Positions 28,551 to 38,310 of a DNA stretch of 64,000 bases are shown here, in pieces. Origin of the DNA: Pseudomonas capeferrum (GTDB taxonomy: Bacteria > Pseudomonadota > Gammaproteobacteria > Pseudomonadales > Pseudomonadaceae); NCBI RefSeq assembly GCF_000731675.1, contig NZ_JMIT01000001.1, forward strand, positions 1,239,526-1,303,525, written 5' to 3'. Under the pieces are notes generated by a model that was given only the letters and a program-made list of their open reading frames with translations, ran no database searches and had not been told where the DNA came from. The first letter of the stretch is position 1. Each line of letters opens with the position of its first letter. The position numbers were made by a program, and so were the translations under genes.

Positions 28551-29726
28551 TCAGGCGGGCTCGAGCCAGCGCTCGGTCAGCGCGCCCCAGTAAGCGGCGC
28601 CGGTCAGCAGGATGTCGTCGTTGAAGTCATAGGCCGGGTTGTGCACCATCGGCCGCTTCACGCCATTGCCAATGAACAGGTAGGCGCCAGGGCAGCGCTG
28701 CAGCATCCAGGCAAAGTCCTCGCTGCCCATCAGCTTGCGGGTATTGCCATCCACCGCGTCGGCGCCGAGCAGTTCGACACCGACCTGGTGGGCAAAGGCG
28801 TTTTCGGCGGCGTGGTTGACCAGCACCGGGTAAGCGGGACGATGCTCGATGCTGGCGGTGCAGCCATAGCTCTGCGCCTGGCTGACGATGATCGCCTGCA
28901 CCCGCTCCAGGGTCTGTGCGCGCACCTCGGCATTCAGGGCGCGCAAGCTCAGACGCAGCAGGGCCTGCTGCGGGATCACGTTGGCTGCCTCGCCAGCCTG
29001 CAGCGCACCGACGGTCACTACTGCCGCTTCCTGCGCATCGATGTTGCGCGCCACCACGGTCTGCAACGCCATCACCACACTGGCCGCTGCCACCAGCGGG
29101 TCGACCGTCAGGTGCGGCATGGAACCATGCCCACCGACCCCCTCGATGGTCACCGTGAGCAAGTCCTGCGAGGCCATCATCGGCCCCTCACGCAAGCCCA
29201 GGTGCCCCGCTGGCAGCCCGGGCATGTTGTGCATGCCGAACAAGGCATCGCAGGGGAAGCGCTCCAGCAGGCCGTCGGCGAGCATCGCCTCGGCGCCACC
29301 TTGGCCCTCTTCAGCCGGCTGGAAGATCAGCGTCAGCGTGCCATCGAACTGGCGGGTAGCAGCCAGGTAACGGGCGGCACCCAGCAACATGGTGGTATGC
29401 CCGTCATGGCCGCAAGCGTGCATGCAGCCCTGGTGGCGGCTGCTGTAGGCAGCGCCGGTGGCCTCGTGAATGGGCAGCGCGTCCATGTCGGCACGCAGGC
29501 CGAGCTTGCGTGGGCTGCTGCCGTTGCGCAGCACGCCGACCACGCCGGTCTTGCCGATGCCTGTGTGCACCTCGTAGCCCCAGTCTTTGAGCAATTGCGC
29601 GACCAGGGCCGAGGTGCGGCTTTCTTCGAAACCGAGTTCGGGGTGAGCGTGGATATCGTGGCGGATGGCGTGCAGGTCGCTGGCCACGTCGTTGAGCCAG
29701 GCCAGGATGTGCTGATGGTGCGGCAT
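28551..29726 (-). CDS. M20-family amidohydrolase (hippurate hydrolase type)
   Basis: A 391-residue M20D peptidase/amidohydrolase. Metal and catalytic motifs are present: CMHACGHDGHTTMLLGAARY near residue 100, PAEEGQGGAEAM near 134, GVGGHGSMPHLTVDP near 185 and GSEDFAWMLQRCPGAY near the C-terminus. The start at 29726 has AGGAGAT upstream. The family splits N-acyl amino acids such as hippurate or N-acetyl derivatives. It heads the M20-MFS-amidase set; the gap to the MFS gene is 96 bases. Confidence 0.88.
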   Translation of the reverse strand: MPHHQHILAWLNDVASDLHAIRHDIHAHPELGFEESRTSALVAQLLKDWGYEVHTGIGKTGVVGVLRNGSSPRKLGLRADMDALPIHEATGAAYSSRHQGCMHACGHDGHTTMLLGAARYLAATRQFDGTLTLIFQPAEEGQGGAEAMLADGLLERFPCDALFGMHNMPGLPAGHLGLREGPMMASQDLLTVTIEGVGGHGSMPHLTVDPLVAAASVVMALQTVVARNIDAQEAAVVTVGALQAGEAANVIPQQALLRLSLRALNAEVRAQTLERVQAIIVSQAQSYGCTASIEHRPAYPVLVNHAAENAFAHQVGVELLGADAVDGNTRKLMGSEDFAWMLQRCPGAYLFIGNGVKRPMVHNPAYDFNDDILLTGAAYWGALTERWLEPA

Positions 29727-30070
29727 GTGGAATCTCCTCGCGCGGGTGGGTCCCGTTCTTGTTGTTCGCTTTGAGATCACGACGGGGAAGGCAGGTCGTG
29801 GTTACGGACAGATAAGCGCGACGGGGGCCGGAGCACAATTGAATGTGGTTCCACGGGGTGGAACATGGCAGCGAAGGGGGATTGCGGGCGGGCGGCTATG
29901 GGTATGTCTTGGGAGTTTTTGCGCCTATGAGATCGAGCGCCGCGCGGGCGGCGCTCGATCTCGCAGGCGCTAAACCTCCCAACCCCTACACCTGCCAGCC
30001 CCCCCCAATCCCCGCACAGCCCCTCAAATTACTGCTACCGTGCCCCATTTCCCCAGCCAAGGAGCGCCCA
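29727..30070. other. Intergenic region with palindromic element, M20 gene to uvrA2
   Basis: These 344 bases hold the divergent starts of the M20 and uvrA2 genes. The main structure is the palindrome at 29921-29970. The uvrA2 frame stays open through this region up to 29843, but the protein-like part starts at 30071. No other gene is seen. Confidence 0.6.
29921..29970. repeat. REP-like palindrome
   Basis: A 15-bp perfect inverted repeat (29929-29943 and 29948-29962) with a 4-base loop, extended by GCGCCT/AGGCGC outer arms. The core sequence GAGATCGAGCGCCGC is shared with the REP elements at 18466 and 35500. Confidence 0.8.
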
Positions 30071-32587
30071 ATGCCACCACGCAACCCAACCCCTACCGGT
30101 TTCGTCCGTGTCCGTGGCGCTCGCGAGCACAACCTCAAGAACATCGACGTGGACATCCCCCGCGACGCGCTGGTGGTGTTCACCGGTGTATCCGGCTCGG
30201 GCAAATCTTCATTGGCCTTCTCCACCCTGTATGCCGAAGCCCAGCGCCGCTACTTCGAATCGGTCGCGCCCTATGCCCGGCGCCTGATCGACCAGGTTGG
30301 CGTACCCGACGTGGACGCCATCGAAGGCCTGCCCCCTGCGGTGGCCCTGCAGCAGCAACGCGGCACGCCAAGCGCGCGCTCCTCGGTCGGCAGCGTCACC
30401 ACATTGTCCAGCTCGATCCGCATGCTCTACTCGCGTGCCGGCCACTACCCGGCCGGGCAGGCCATGCTGTACGCCGAAGACTTCTCGCCCAATACCCCAC
30501 AAGGGGCCTGCCCCGAATGCCACGGCCTGGGCCGTGTCTACGAGGTGAACGAGGCAACCATGGTCCCCGACCCGTCGTTGACCATACGTGAGCGGGCGGT
30601 GGCCGCCTGGCCGATGGCCTGGCAGGGCCAGAACCTGCGCGATATCCTGGTGACCATGGGGTATGACGTTGACACCCCCTGGCGCGACCTGCCCCAGGAG
30701 CAACGCGACTGGATCCTCTACACCGAAGAAACCCCCACCGTGCCGGTCTACGCCGGGCTCAGCCCGGCGCAGACCCGCGCCGCACTCAAGCGCAAGCTCG
30801 AACCCAGCTACCAAGGCACCTTCAGCGGCGCCCGGCGCTACGTGATGCACACGTTCATGCATTCGCAGAGCGCGCAGATGCGCAAGCGCGTCTCCCAATT
30901 CATGCGCCCAAGCCCCTGCCCGCTGTGCCAGGGCAAACGGCTCAAGCGCGCAGCGCTGGCCGTGACCTTCGCCGGCCGCGACATCGGCGAGCTGTCGCGC
31001 CTGCCTTTGCAGACGCTGGCCGAGGTATTCCGCTCGGTGGCAGCCCCCGGTTATCTGCAACAGCACGAAGACACCCTGACCCTGGAAAAGCGCCTGGCCG
31101 CCCAGCGCATCGCCCACGAACTGCTGGAACGAATCGCGCCGCTGATTGACCTGGGCCTCGGCTACCTGGCCCTGGAACGCAGCACGCCGACACTGTCCTC
31201 GGGCGAACTGCAACGCCTGCGCCTGGCCACCCAGCTCAACTCGCAACTGTTCGGCGTCATCTACGTGCTCGACGAACCGTCGGCCGGCCTGCACCCGGCC
31301 GACAGCGAAGCGCTGTTCGACGCCCTGCAACGGCTCAAGCAGGCGGGCAATTCGGTGTACGTGGTGGAGCACGACCTGGACACCATGCGCCGCGCCGACT
31401 GGCTGGTGGATGTCGGCCCGGCAGCCGGCGAGCATGGCGGGCAGGTGCTGTACAGCGGCCCGCCCGCAGGCCTGGCCGAGGTCGAGGTATCGCGCACCCG
31501 AGCCTATCTCTTCGCCCCGCAGCAGCCGGCCGCTCGAGCGCCACGACAGCCGCAGGCCTGGCTGCAGCTGGAGGGCATCACGCGCAACAACCTCAACAAC
31601 CTCAGTACCCGGTTCCCTTTGGGGTGCTTCACCTCGGTGACCGGTATTTCCGGCTCGGGCAAGTCGAGCCTGGTCAGCCAGGCGCTGCTGGAGCTGGTCG
31701 GTGCCCACCTGGGCCATGCCGAACAGCGTGCCGAGCCCGAGGAGCAGAGCCTGGAAGACGAGCCCGAGCAAACCAGCGCAGGCCGTGTCAGCGCGGGCCT
31801 GGACAACATCAAGCGGCTGGTGCAGGTCGACCAGAAGCCCATCGGCCGCACGCCGCGCTCCAACCTTGCCACCTACACCGGCCTGTTCGACTACGTGCGC
31901 AAGCTGTTCGCCAGCACCGAGCAGGCCAAGGCGAACGGCTTCGATGCCGGGCGGTTTTCGTTCAACGTTGCCAAGGGCCGTTGCGAGAACTGCGAGGGTG
32001 AAGGGTTCGTCAGCGTCGAGCTGCTGTTCATGCCCAGCGTGTATGCACCCTGCCCCACCTGCCATGGCGCCCGCTACAACCCCGATACCCTGGCAGTGAC
32101 CTGGCAGGGCATGAACATCGCCCAGGTGCTGCAACTGACCGTCGACCAGGCCCTTGCGGTGTTCGCCGAACAACCGCCGGTACGACGCTGCCTGCAAGTC
32201 CTGCAGGATATCGGCCTGGGTTACCTGCGCCTGGGGCAGCCGGCCACCGAGCTGTCCGGCGGCGAGGCGCAACGCATCAAGCTGGCCACCGAGCTGCAGC
32301 GCACCGCGCGCGGGGCGACGCTGTACGTGCTGGACGAGCCCACCAACGGGCTGCATCCGCAGGACATCGACCGGCTGCTGGTGCAACTCAATCGTCTGGT
32401 CGATGCCGGGCATAGCGTAGTGGTGGTCGAGCATGACATGCGTGTGGTGGCGCAAAGCGACTGGGTGATCGACATCGGGCCGGGGGCTGGGGATGCCGGC
32501 GGCAAGGTCGTGGTCAGTGGGACGCCACAAACGGTTGCCCAGTGCAAAGACAGCCGCACCGCCAGCTTCCTGGCCAAGGCGTTGTAG
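30071..32587 (+). CDS. uvrA2: UvrA2, class II UvrA-like ABC ATPase
   Basis: An 838-residue UvrA-family protein, about 100 residues shorter than housekeeping UvrA, as in class II proteins that lack the UvrB-binding region. Both ATPase halves are intact: Walker [10 protein letters not shown] and GISGSGKSS, signatures [12 protein letters not shown] and [12 protein letters not shown], and Walker [10 protein letters not shown] and VLDEPTNGL. Cys pairs of zinc modules are present (CPECHG, CPLCQG, CENCEG, CPTCHG). Class II UvrA proteins have been linked to tolerance of DNA-binding drugs. The downstream genes encode an efflux pair, which fits a protective role. Confidence 0.9.
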   Translation: MPPRNPTPTGFVRVRGAREHNLKNIDVDIPRDALVVFTGVSGSGKSSLAFSTLYAEAQRRYFESVAPYARRLIDQVGVPDVDAIEGLPPAVALQQQRGTPSARSSVGSVTTLSSSIRMLYSRAGHYPAGQAMLYAEDFSPNTPQGACPECHGLGRVYEVNEATMVPDPSLTIRERAVAAWPMAWQGQNLRDILVTMGYDVDTPWRDLPQEQRDWILYTEETPTVPVYAGLSPAQTRAALKRKLEPSYQGTFSGARRYVMHTFMHSQSAQMRKRVSQFMRPSPCPLCQGKRLKRAALAVTFAGRDIGELSRLPLQTLAEVFRSVAAPGYLQQHEDTLTLEKRLAAQRIAHELLERIAPLIDLGLGYLALERSTPTLSSGELQRLRLATQLNSQLFGVIYVLDEPSAGLHPADSEALFDALQRLKQAGNSVYVVEHDLDTMRRADWLVDVGPAAGEHGGQVLYSGPPAGLAEVEVSRTRAYLFAPQQPAARAPRQPQAWLQLEGITRNNLNNLSTRFPLGCFTSVTGISGSGKSSLVSQALLELVGAHLGHAEQRAEPEEQSLEDEPEQTSAGRVSAGLDNIKRLVQVDQKPIGRTPRSNLATYTGLFDYVRKLFASTEQAKANGFDAGRFSFNVAKGRCENCEGEGFVSVELLFMPSVYAPCPTCHGARYNPDTLAVTWQGMNIAQVLQLTVDQALAVFAEQPPVRRCLQVLQDIGLGYLRLGQPATELSGGEAQRIKLATELQRTARGATLYVLDEPTNGLHPQDIDRLLVQLNRLVDAGHSVVVVEHDMRVVAQSDWVIDIGPGAGDAGGKVVVSGTPQTVAQCKDSRTASFLAKAL

Positions 32588-32647
32588 GCGCGGCAAACTT
32601 GAGCGCAGACAGTTTTAATGCCCCAGCCCCTCACGTACAGTCTGCCC

Positions 32648-34297
32648 ATGAACAAATACGCCCCACGCCAGTGGCTCCCACACGAAAAACCCAGCCTGCC
32701 TGGGTCGCCCTCCACTCCCCTGCACACGCCCGGAAAACGCCTGGCCTATGGGGTAGTGGGGCTGCTGGTGGCGATCACCGGTGGCCTGGGCAGCGCGCTG
32801 GTAACGGCCAACCTGGTGTTCCTGCAGGGTGCCCTTGGCGCGACCACCGCCGAAATGGCCTGGCTGCCGGCCGCCTATGTGATGACCAACGTGTCGATGA
32901 ACCTGCTGCTGGTCAAGTTTCGCCAGCAGTTCGGCTTGCGCGCCTTCACCGAAGTGTTCCTGGTGCTCTATGTACTGGTCACCTTTGCCCACCTGTTCGT
33001 CAATGACCTGAACTCGGCAATCGCCGTGCGCGCCGCCCACGGCATGGTCGGCGCTGCGCTCAGTTCGCTGGGCCTGTACTACATGATCCAGGCGTTCCCT
33101 GCGCAGTGGCGGCTCAAGGCTATGGTCCTGGGCCTTGGCGCCTCGCAGCTGGCCTTGCCGCTGGCGCGGATCTTCTCCGAAGACTTGTTGCAGATCGCTG
33201 AATGGCGCGGGTTGTACCTGTTCGAGTTGGGCCTGGCACTGGCCGCACTGGGTTGCGTGCTGATGCTCAAGTTGCCGCCTGGCGACCGCTTCAAGACCTT
33301 CGAGCCGCTCGACTTTCTGACCTTCACCCTGATGGCCAGCGGCACCGCCCTGCTTTGCGCCGCACTGTCGCTGGGGCGCATCGACTGGTGGCTGGAGGCG
33401 CCCTGGATCGGTGTGGCGCTGGCGTCGTCGATCGGCCTGATATTCAGCGGCCTGGCCATCGAACACAATCGCCAGAACCCCTTGCTGATGACACGCTGGC
33501 TGGGCAGCGGCACGATCATCCGCCTGGCCCTGTGTGTGATCCTGATTCGCATGGTGACCTCGGAGCAGTCCACCGGTGCGGTGGGTTTTCTGCAGGCGCT
33601 GAACATGGGCAGCGAGCAGATGCGCACGCTGTACGCGATCATGCTGTTCGGCGCGGTGGCCGGCCTTGCCACCAGCGCCCTGACCATCGACCCCAAGCAC
33701 CTGGTCATCCCGCTGCTGGTTTCGCTGCTGGCAATGGCCGTCGGAGCCTTCATGGACAGCAGCTCAAGCAACCTCACGCGCCCGGCGCAGATGTACCTTA
33801 GCCAGTTCCTGCTGGCCTTCGGCAGCACCTTCTTCCTGGGCCCGTCGATGGCCCTGGGCATCAGCCATGTGCGGGCCAACCCCCGCAACCTGGTGAGTTT
33901 TTCGGTGCTGTTCGGCATCTGCAACAACCTCGGCGGCCTTATTGGCGCAGCGCTGCTCGGCACCTTCCAGACCTGGCGGGAAAAATTTCACTCCAGCCAC
34001 CTGATGGACCGGCTCAGTTACCTTGAGCCGCTGGTCAACGCCCGCGTGCAAAGCGGTGGCGGCGGTTATGCCGGGATCCTCGCCGACCCGGCGCTGCGCA
34101 GCGAAGCCGGCCTGCGCGTGCTAGCCAGTGCGGCCACCCGGGAGGCCAACGTGATGGCCTACAACGATGTCTTCATGCTGATCGGCAGCATCGCTATCCT
34201 GACCATGGTCTGGATCTGCATCCGCAGCACCTGGCTCTGGTACACGGCCGCCAAGGCCACCTCCTCCGACTCTAGCCGTAGCGCGCCTACCCGATGA
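32648..34297 (+). CDS. DHA2-type MFS efflux permease
   Basis: A 549-residue permease with about 14 membrane segments. The ATG at 32648 is taken because it leaves a short cytoplasmic tail before the first segment (RLAYGVVGLLVAITGGLGSA). QGALGATTAEMAWLPAAYVM is the DHA2-type start of segment 2. Its stop overlaps the start of the HlyD gene (ATGA), so pump and adaptor are translated together, as in EmrB/EmrA systems. No outer-membrane channel gene follows. Substrates are not predictable. Confidence 0.83.
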   Translation: MNKYAPRQWLPHEKPSLPGSPSTPLHTPGKRLAYGVVGLLVAITGGLGSALVTANLVFLQGALGATTAEMAWLPAAYVMTNVSMNLLLVKFRQQFGLRAFTEVFLVLYVLVTFAHLFVNDLNSAIAVRAAHGMVGAALSSLGLYYMIQAFPAQWRLKAMVLGLGASQLALPLARIFSEDLLQIAEWRGLYLFELGLALAALGCVLMLKLPPGDRFKTFEPLDFLTFTLMASGTALLCAALSLGRIDWWLEAPWIGVALASSIGLIFSGLAIEHNRQNPLLMTRWLGSGTIIRLALCVILIRMVTSEQSTGAVGFLQALNMGSEQMRTLYAIMLFGAVAGLATSALTIDPKHLVIPLLVSLLAMAVGAFMDSSSSNLTRPAQMYLSQFLLAFGSTFFLGPSMALGISHVRANPRNLVSFSVLFGICNNLGGLIGAALLGTFQTWREKFHSSHLMDRLSYLEPLVNARVQSGGGGYAGILADPALRSEAGLRVLASAATREANVMAYNDVFMLIGSIAILTMVWICIRSTWLWYTAAKATSSDSSRSAPTR

Positions 34298-35427
34298 CCG
34301 ACGAAACCCGCACGACCACCACCACCGCCCTCGCCGAGACCCCGGAAGGCACGCCGCCCCCCAGCGAACCAACCAGCCCGGTACGCTCGCGCCGGGTGCG
34401 CATCCTGTCGACGGTCAGTTTTGCCTGCGTGGCCCTGGCCGGCATCCTGCTGGTGCTCTATGCCTGGCGCCTGCCGCCGTTCGGCAGCGCCATCGAGAGT
34501 ACCGAAAATGCCCTGGTGCGCGGCCAGGTGACCATCATCGGCCCGCAACTCAGTGGCTACATCGTCGATGTACCGGTGCATGACTTCCAGTTCGTCAAGG
34601 CGGGCGACCTGCTGGTGCAACTGGACGACCGCATCTACACGCAACGCCTGGCCCAGGCCATCGCCCAATTGCAACAGCAACAGGCGGCACTGGCCAATAA
34701 CCTGCAGCAACGCAACAGTGCCGAGGCCACCATCGCCCAGCGTCAGGCTGCCATCGGTGATGCGGCAGCCCAGGCGGCCAAGGCCAAGGCCGACCTCGGC
34801 CGTAACCAGGCTCTGGTCAGCGACGGCTCGGTGTCGCGCCGCGAGCTGGACCTGGCCCGGGCCAGCCAGGCGGCTGCCGTCGCCAGCCTGGCCCAGGCCA
34901 AGGCTGCACTGGAAATCGCCCGACAGGACCGGGAAACCGTGGTGGTCAACCGGGCTGCGCTGCAAGCTGCGGTGGAAAATGCCAAGGCCGCCGTGGAGCT
35001 GGCCCGCATCGACCTCGACAACACCCGTGTGACCGCCCCGCGCGATGGCCAGCTGGGGCAGATTGGCACGCGCCTGGGGGCCTATGTGAACTCAGGTGCG
35101 CAATTGATGGCGCTGGTGCCCGACACCCTGTGGGTGATCGCCAACATGAAGGAAACCCAGATGGCCGCAGTGCGTATCGGCCAACCGGTGAGTTTCACCG
35201 TGGATGCCTTGAACCACCTGAAGCTGTACGGCCATGTGCAGCAGATTTCGCCGGCCACCGGCTCCGAGTTCGCGCTGCTGCAGGCGGACAACGCTACCGG
35301 CAACTTCGTCAAGATTGCCCAGCGGATCCCGGTGCGCATCACCGTGGATGCCGACCAGCCCCAGGCAAAACGGTTACGGCCAGGTATGTCGGTGGTGGTG
35401 AGCATCGACACCCGTGACGAGCGGTAG
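34294..35427 (+). CDS. HlyD/EmrA-family membrane fusion protein
   Basis: A 377-residue periplasmic adaptor with one N-terminal membrane segment (about 35-58), a biotinyl-lipoyl-like half motif (GPQLSGYIVDVPVHDFQFVK), a long coiled-coil region rich in Gln and Ala (about 115-240), and a beta-barrel part (TVDALNHLKLYGHVQQIS). It is coupled to the upstream DHA2 permease. Together they should export compounds across the envelope through an outer-membrane channel encoded elsewhere. Confidence 0.87.
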   Translation: MTDETRTTTTTALAETPEGTPPPSEPTSPVRSRRVRILSTVSFACVALAGILLVLYAWRLPPFGSAIESTENALVRGQVTIIGPQLSGYIVDVPVHDFQFVKAGDLLVQLDDRIYTQRLAQAIAQLQQQQAALANNLQQRNSAEATIAQRQAAIGDAAAQAAKAKADLGRNQALVSDGSVSRRELDLARASQAAAVASLAQAKAALEIARQDRETVVVNRAALQAAVENAKAAVELARIDLDNTRVTAPRDGQLGQIGTRLGAYVNSGAQLMALVPDTLWVIANMKETQMAAVRIGQPVSFTVDALNHLKLYGHVQQISPATGSEFALLQADNATGNFVKIAQRIPVRITVDADQPQAKRLRPGMSVVVSIDTRDER

Positions 35428-35834
35428 GTACCTGCCGAGGTGCCGTCTTGCCGCTCTAGGCCGTGGGGTTTGCCTGGCTTTGGCTTGGCGGTGGTGCTGA
35501 TATCGAGCGCCGCCCGCGCGGCGCATCGCGACGCAAGGCCGCTCCTACATTTGTTTCGGGCCAATTATTCCTGAGGCATTGGCGCGCGGCCCCTTGGTGC
35601 CCCCCTCAATATATCGCGTCGTACAAACAAGGCGGTCGCGCGCAAATGCCACTGGCCTCACTGGCCCGAAACAAATGTAGGAGCGGCCTTGCGTCGCGAT
35701 GCGCCGCGCGGGCGGCGCTCGATATACGCACCCCTGAAGAAACCAAGCCAGGCACCTGATGCCCCTCCCTACAATCTCCAGCCCCCCCAAAAACGCGAGC
35801 AATACAACTGCCCCCCACAACGTAAACCTACGCG
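35428..35834. other. Intergenic region dominated by REP inverted repeat
   Basis: This 407-base gap separates two convergent genes (HlyD and AEC permease). The inverted repeat at 35500-35725 fills much of it. The rest holds no convincing gene. Confidence 0.7.
35500..35725. repeat. Large REP/BIME element: perfect 63-bp inverted repeat
   Basis: Two exactly complementary 63-base arms (35500-35562 and 35663-35725) flank a 100-base core. Each arm joins the two REP sequence types seen elsewhere in the window: the GAGCGCCGCCCGCGCGG type and the GCGACGCAAGGCCGCTCCTA type. The core itself has partly complementary ends (around 35570-35590 and 35636-35660). Confidence 0.9.
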
Positions 35835-36710
35835 CTACATCCATGCAGCCAGCACAACCGGCAACCAGGCAAACGACAGCACAGTCGAACACATCACCAG
35901 GTTCGCCACCTGCTCGGGCGAGCGATTGGCCCGCACCGCCATCAGGTAGTTGAACACCGCCACCGGCATCGCGGACTGCAGCATCAGCACCGCCCGCTCC
36001 AGCGGTTCCATACCCAGCCCCGCGCCCACGGCCCAACCCACTGCCGCGCCCAGCACGATACGCAGCCCACCCAACAGGATGCCGCTGCCGACATGCTGCA
36101 AGCGGATGCTGGCCAACGATACCCCCAGGGTCAGCAGCATCAGCGGTATGGTCATGCCGCCAAGCAGGTCTGCCGTGTTGGCCAGCCAACGCGGCAGTTC
36201 GAAATCGAGAAAGATGATCGGCATCGCCCCCGCCAGGCTGATCACGATGGGGTTGCGGACCAGCGCCTTGAGCGACGCCGCCGTGCCCGAGATGGCCATG
36301 CCGATGGTGAACTGCACGATCGACAGGGTCAGGAAAAACGCCACCGCCAGGGCCAACCCATGCTCGCCGAAGGCGTACAGGCTGATCGGCAGGCCCATGT
36401 TGCCGGTATTGGGGAACATGAACGCCGGCAACAGCACCCGCCAGTGTTGCCCCGAGACGCGGCACACCAGCAGCCCTGCCAAGGCCATGCCCAGCGTGCA
36501 CAACAGGCAGGCCACGGCCATGCTGGTGAACGCCGTCGGGTCCAGTTCGGTGCGGCTCAAGGTCGACAGCACCAGCGAGGGCGTGCCGACCGTCATCACG
36601 ATCCTGGCGATGAACTCGGTGGGGTAGTCCAAGCCTTTGCGAGCCCAGGCGAAACCAATGCCGGCAACGATGAACACGGGTGCCAAAACGGCGAACAACG
36701 ATGCCAGCAT
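35835..36710 (-). CDS. AEC-family (auxin efflux carrier-like) transporter
   Basis: A 291-residue protein with about ten membrane segments and the AEC pattern: MLASLFAVLAPVFIVAGIGF at the start, LLPAFMFPNTGNMGLPISLY in the middle and LLGGMTIPLMLLTLGVSLAS. Bacterial members export or import dicarboxylates such as malonate or malate. It is downstream of fdhE on the same strand with a 56-base gap, but no functional link to formate dehydrogenase is obvious. Confidence 0.85.
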   Translation of the reverse strand: MLASLFAVLAPVFIVAGIGFAWARKGLDYPTEFIARIVMTVGTPSLVLSTLSRTELDPTAFTSMAVACLLCTLGMALAGLLVCRVSGQHWRVLLPAFMFPNTGNMGLPISLYAFGEHGLALAVAFFLTLSIVQFTIGMAISGTAASLKALVRNPIVISLAGAMPIIFLDFELPRWLANTADLLGGMTIPLMLLTLGVSLASIRLQHVGSGILLGGLRIVLGAAVGWAVGAGLGMEPLERAVLMLQSAMPVAVFNYLMAVRANRSPEQVANLVMCSTVLSFAWLPVVLAAWM

Positions 36711-36766
36711 GAGCCTTACCTTCCTGGGTTGGGGAAGGCGTCAGTATGCCGCAGTGTTACCCCGCA

Positions 36767-37678
36767 TCAACCCGGAAACAGAAATGGGTTGATGCTGCTA
36801 CGGGCAAAGCCTTGCCCTTCAAGCTCGGCATCCAGCCGCAGCGTGGCCAGGTCATCGGCGACAGGTTCCAGCGCAGGGTCGTGCTCGTAATAGAACGCCT
36901 TGAGGTAGCTTTCGCAGTCGCCGCAGCTTTCTGCCTTGACCGCACTGTCCTGACGCTCCAGCGACCAATAGTCCAGTTTGCCGGTGTGTTCGCAATTGCT
37001 GCACTTGACCCGCACCATGTGCCAGCGGCTCTCGCACAGCCCGCAATGCAAATAGCGCAGCCCGGCACGCTTGCCCGTGAGGATGACGCTGGCCACCGGC
37101 GCGCCGGCGCATACCGGGCAGAACTGGCGGTGCTCCCCCACTGCCGCGTGGGCATGGGCAGGCAGTGCCGCCGCAAGTTGCACGAAGTACAGCCCCAGTG
37201 CGGCCCACAGGAACAGCGCCTGGCCGCTGTCCACTTCGCCATAGCGGCCCTGCAGCAGGTGCTCGGCGCAGGCTTCGCGCTGTTCGTGGCTCAATGCGGC
37301 AAGCGCATCCAGCGCGGCGCGTACCGGGCCGCTGGCCTCAGCGCGCAGGTCTTCGATCAACGCTTCGAGCGCTTGCTGCCAGTAACGCGAACGCGGCAAC
37401 TGCTGCACCGCTAACGGCGCAGCATCGCCCACCCGCTGGGCAAGGGCCTCAAGCTCGGGCGCAGGCACCGGAAAACGCTCCAGCAGCCGCTGCTGGGCCT
37501 GTGCAACGGTGGCGGCGAAGCCCAGGTAATCAGCCTGCTCATGCCCCTCGGCCAGCTGGCGCAAACGCGCTGCGCGCTTGGCAAAGTGCTGACCCAATTG
37601 CGGCAGCAACAAGGCGCTGATAGCGCCCACGCCACCGCTGGGTTGCTCGACCGCCGTCAGTTTGATGCTGCTGCTCAT
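36767..37678 (-). CDS. fdhE: Formate dehydrogenase accessory protein FdhE
   Basis: The 303-residue protein has four Cys-x-x-Cys pairs in its C-terminal half (CPVCAGAP, CGLCESRW, CSNCEHTGKL, CGDCESYLKA), the rubredoxin-like metal sites of FdhE. FdhE is required for assembly or activation of membrane formate dehydrogenases. Its start overlaps the fdoI stop by 4 bases, and it ends the operon fdnG-fdxH-fdoI-fdhE. Confidence 0.92.
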   Translation of the reverse strand: MSSSIKLTAVEQPSGGVGAISALLLPQLGQHFAKRAARLRQLAEGHEQADYLGFAATVAQAQQRLLERFPVPAPELEALAQRVGDAAPLAVQQLPRSRYWQQALEALIEDLRAEASGPVRAALDALAALSHEQREACAEHLLQGRYGEVDSGQALFLWAALGLYFVQLAAALPAHAHAAVGEHRQFCPVCAGAPVASVILTGKRAGLRYLHCGLCESRWHMVRVKCSNCEHTGKLDYWSLERQDSAVKAESCGDCESYLKAFYYEHDPALEPVADDLATLRLDAELEGQGFARSSINPFLFPG

Positions 37679-38310
37679 TTCTTCTCACTCTTGTTGCTGA
37701 TCTGCTGGTACCAGCGGTCATGATGCGACTTGGCCCAGGTACGCGAGACGTAGCCTGTGATCATGCCGCGAATCGAGCCCTTGACCCAGAACGCCAGGTA
37801 AGCGTGGCCGATGATCAGCAAGATCAGCGAGATGCCGGCCAGGGCATGGGTAAACAGGGCAATGCGGATCAGCGGGATGCTGAAGTAGTCGGCAAACCAC
37901 GGCCGCCAGATGATCACGCCACTGCCCATCAGCAAGGTGATCAGGCCCATGATCCCCCAGAACAGGATCTTCTGGCCGGCGTTGTACTTGCCAATGCGCA
38001 GCGGCTGACTGTGATCGCCCGCCAGCACCTTGTTGACGTTGCGAAACCAGATGGCGTCTTCACGCTCGGGCAGGTTGTACCTGACAAAGCGCACGAACAG
38101 GAACATCAGCACCACGTACACCACCACCCCGAAAAACGGGTGGAGGATACGCGCCAACTGTGGCGTGCCGAACACCCCGTTGAGCCAGTTCAGCGACGGG
38201 AAGAACCACGACAGCCCCGACATCGCCACCAGGAAGAAACAGATGACCATGAACCAGTGGCTGGCCCGGTCGATGAAGCGCGTGCGCAGAATCAGTCGGT
38301 CCTTGTTCAT
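37675..38310 (-). CDS. fdoI: Formate dehydrogenase cytochrome b556 (gamma) subunit
   Basis: The 211-residue membrane protein has four membrane segments and the pattern of FdnI/Fdo[21 protein letters not shown] near the start, with a heme-ligating His, [20 protein letters not shown] and [20 protein letters not shown]. It anchors the enzyme in the inner membrane and passes electrons from the beta subunit to quinone. It overlaps fdxH and fdhE by 4 bases each. Confidence 0.92.
   Translation of the reverse strand: MNKDRLILRTRFIDRASHWFMVICFFLVAMSGLSWFFPSLNWLNGVFGTPQLARILHPFFGVVVYVVLMFLFVRFVRYNLPEREDAIWFRNVNKVLAGDHSQPLRIGKYNAGQKILFWGIMGLITLLMGSGVIIWRPWFADYFSIPLIRIALFTHALAGISLILLIIGHAYLAFWVKGSIRGMITGYVSRTWAKSHHDRWYQQISNKSEKK

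Noticed and set aside
27660..29774. Plus-strand open frame of 704 codons opposite the MFS and M20 genes
   Set aside because: It crosses two well-supported minus-strand genes and their intergenic region and shows no domain.
30209..32596. Minus-strand open frame of 795 codons opposite uvrA2
   Set aside because: Shadow of uvrA2; biased towards Gln, Arg and His, without domain-like motifs.
35463..35759. 98-codon plus-strand frame between the HlyD and AEC genes
   Set aside because: Nearly all of it is made from the two arms of the REP inverted repeat.
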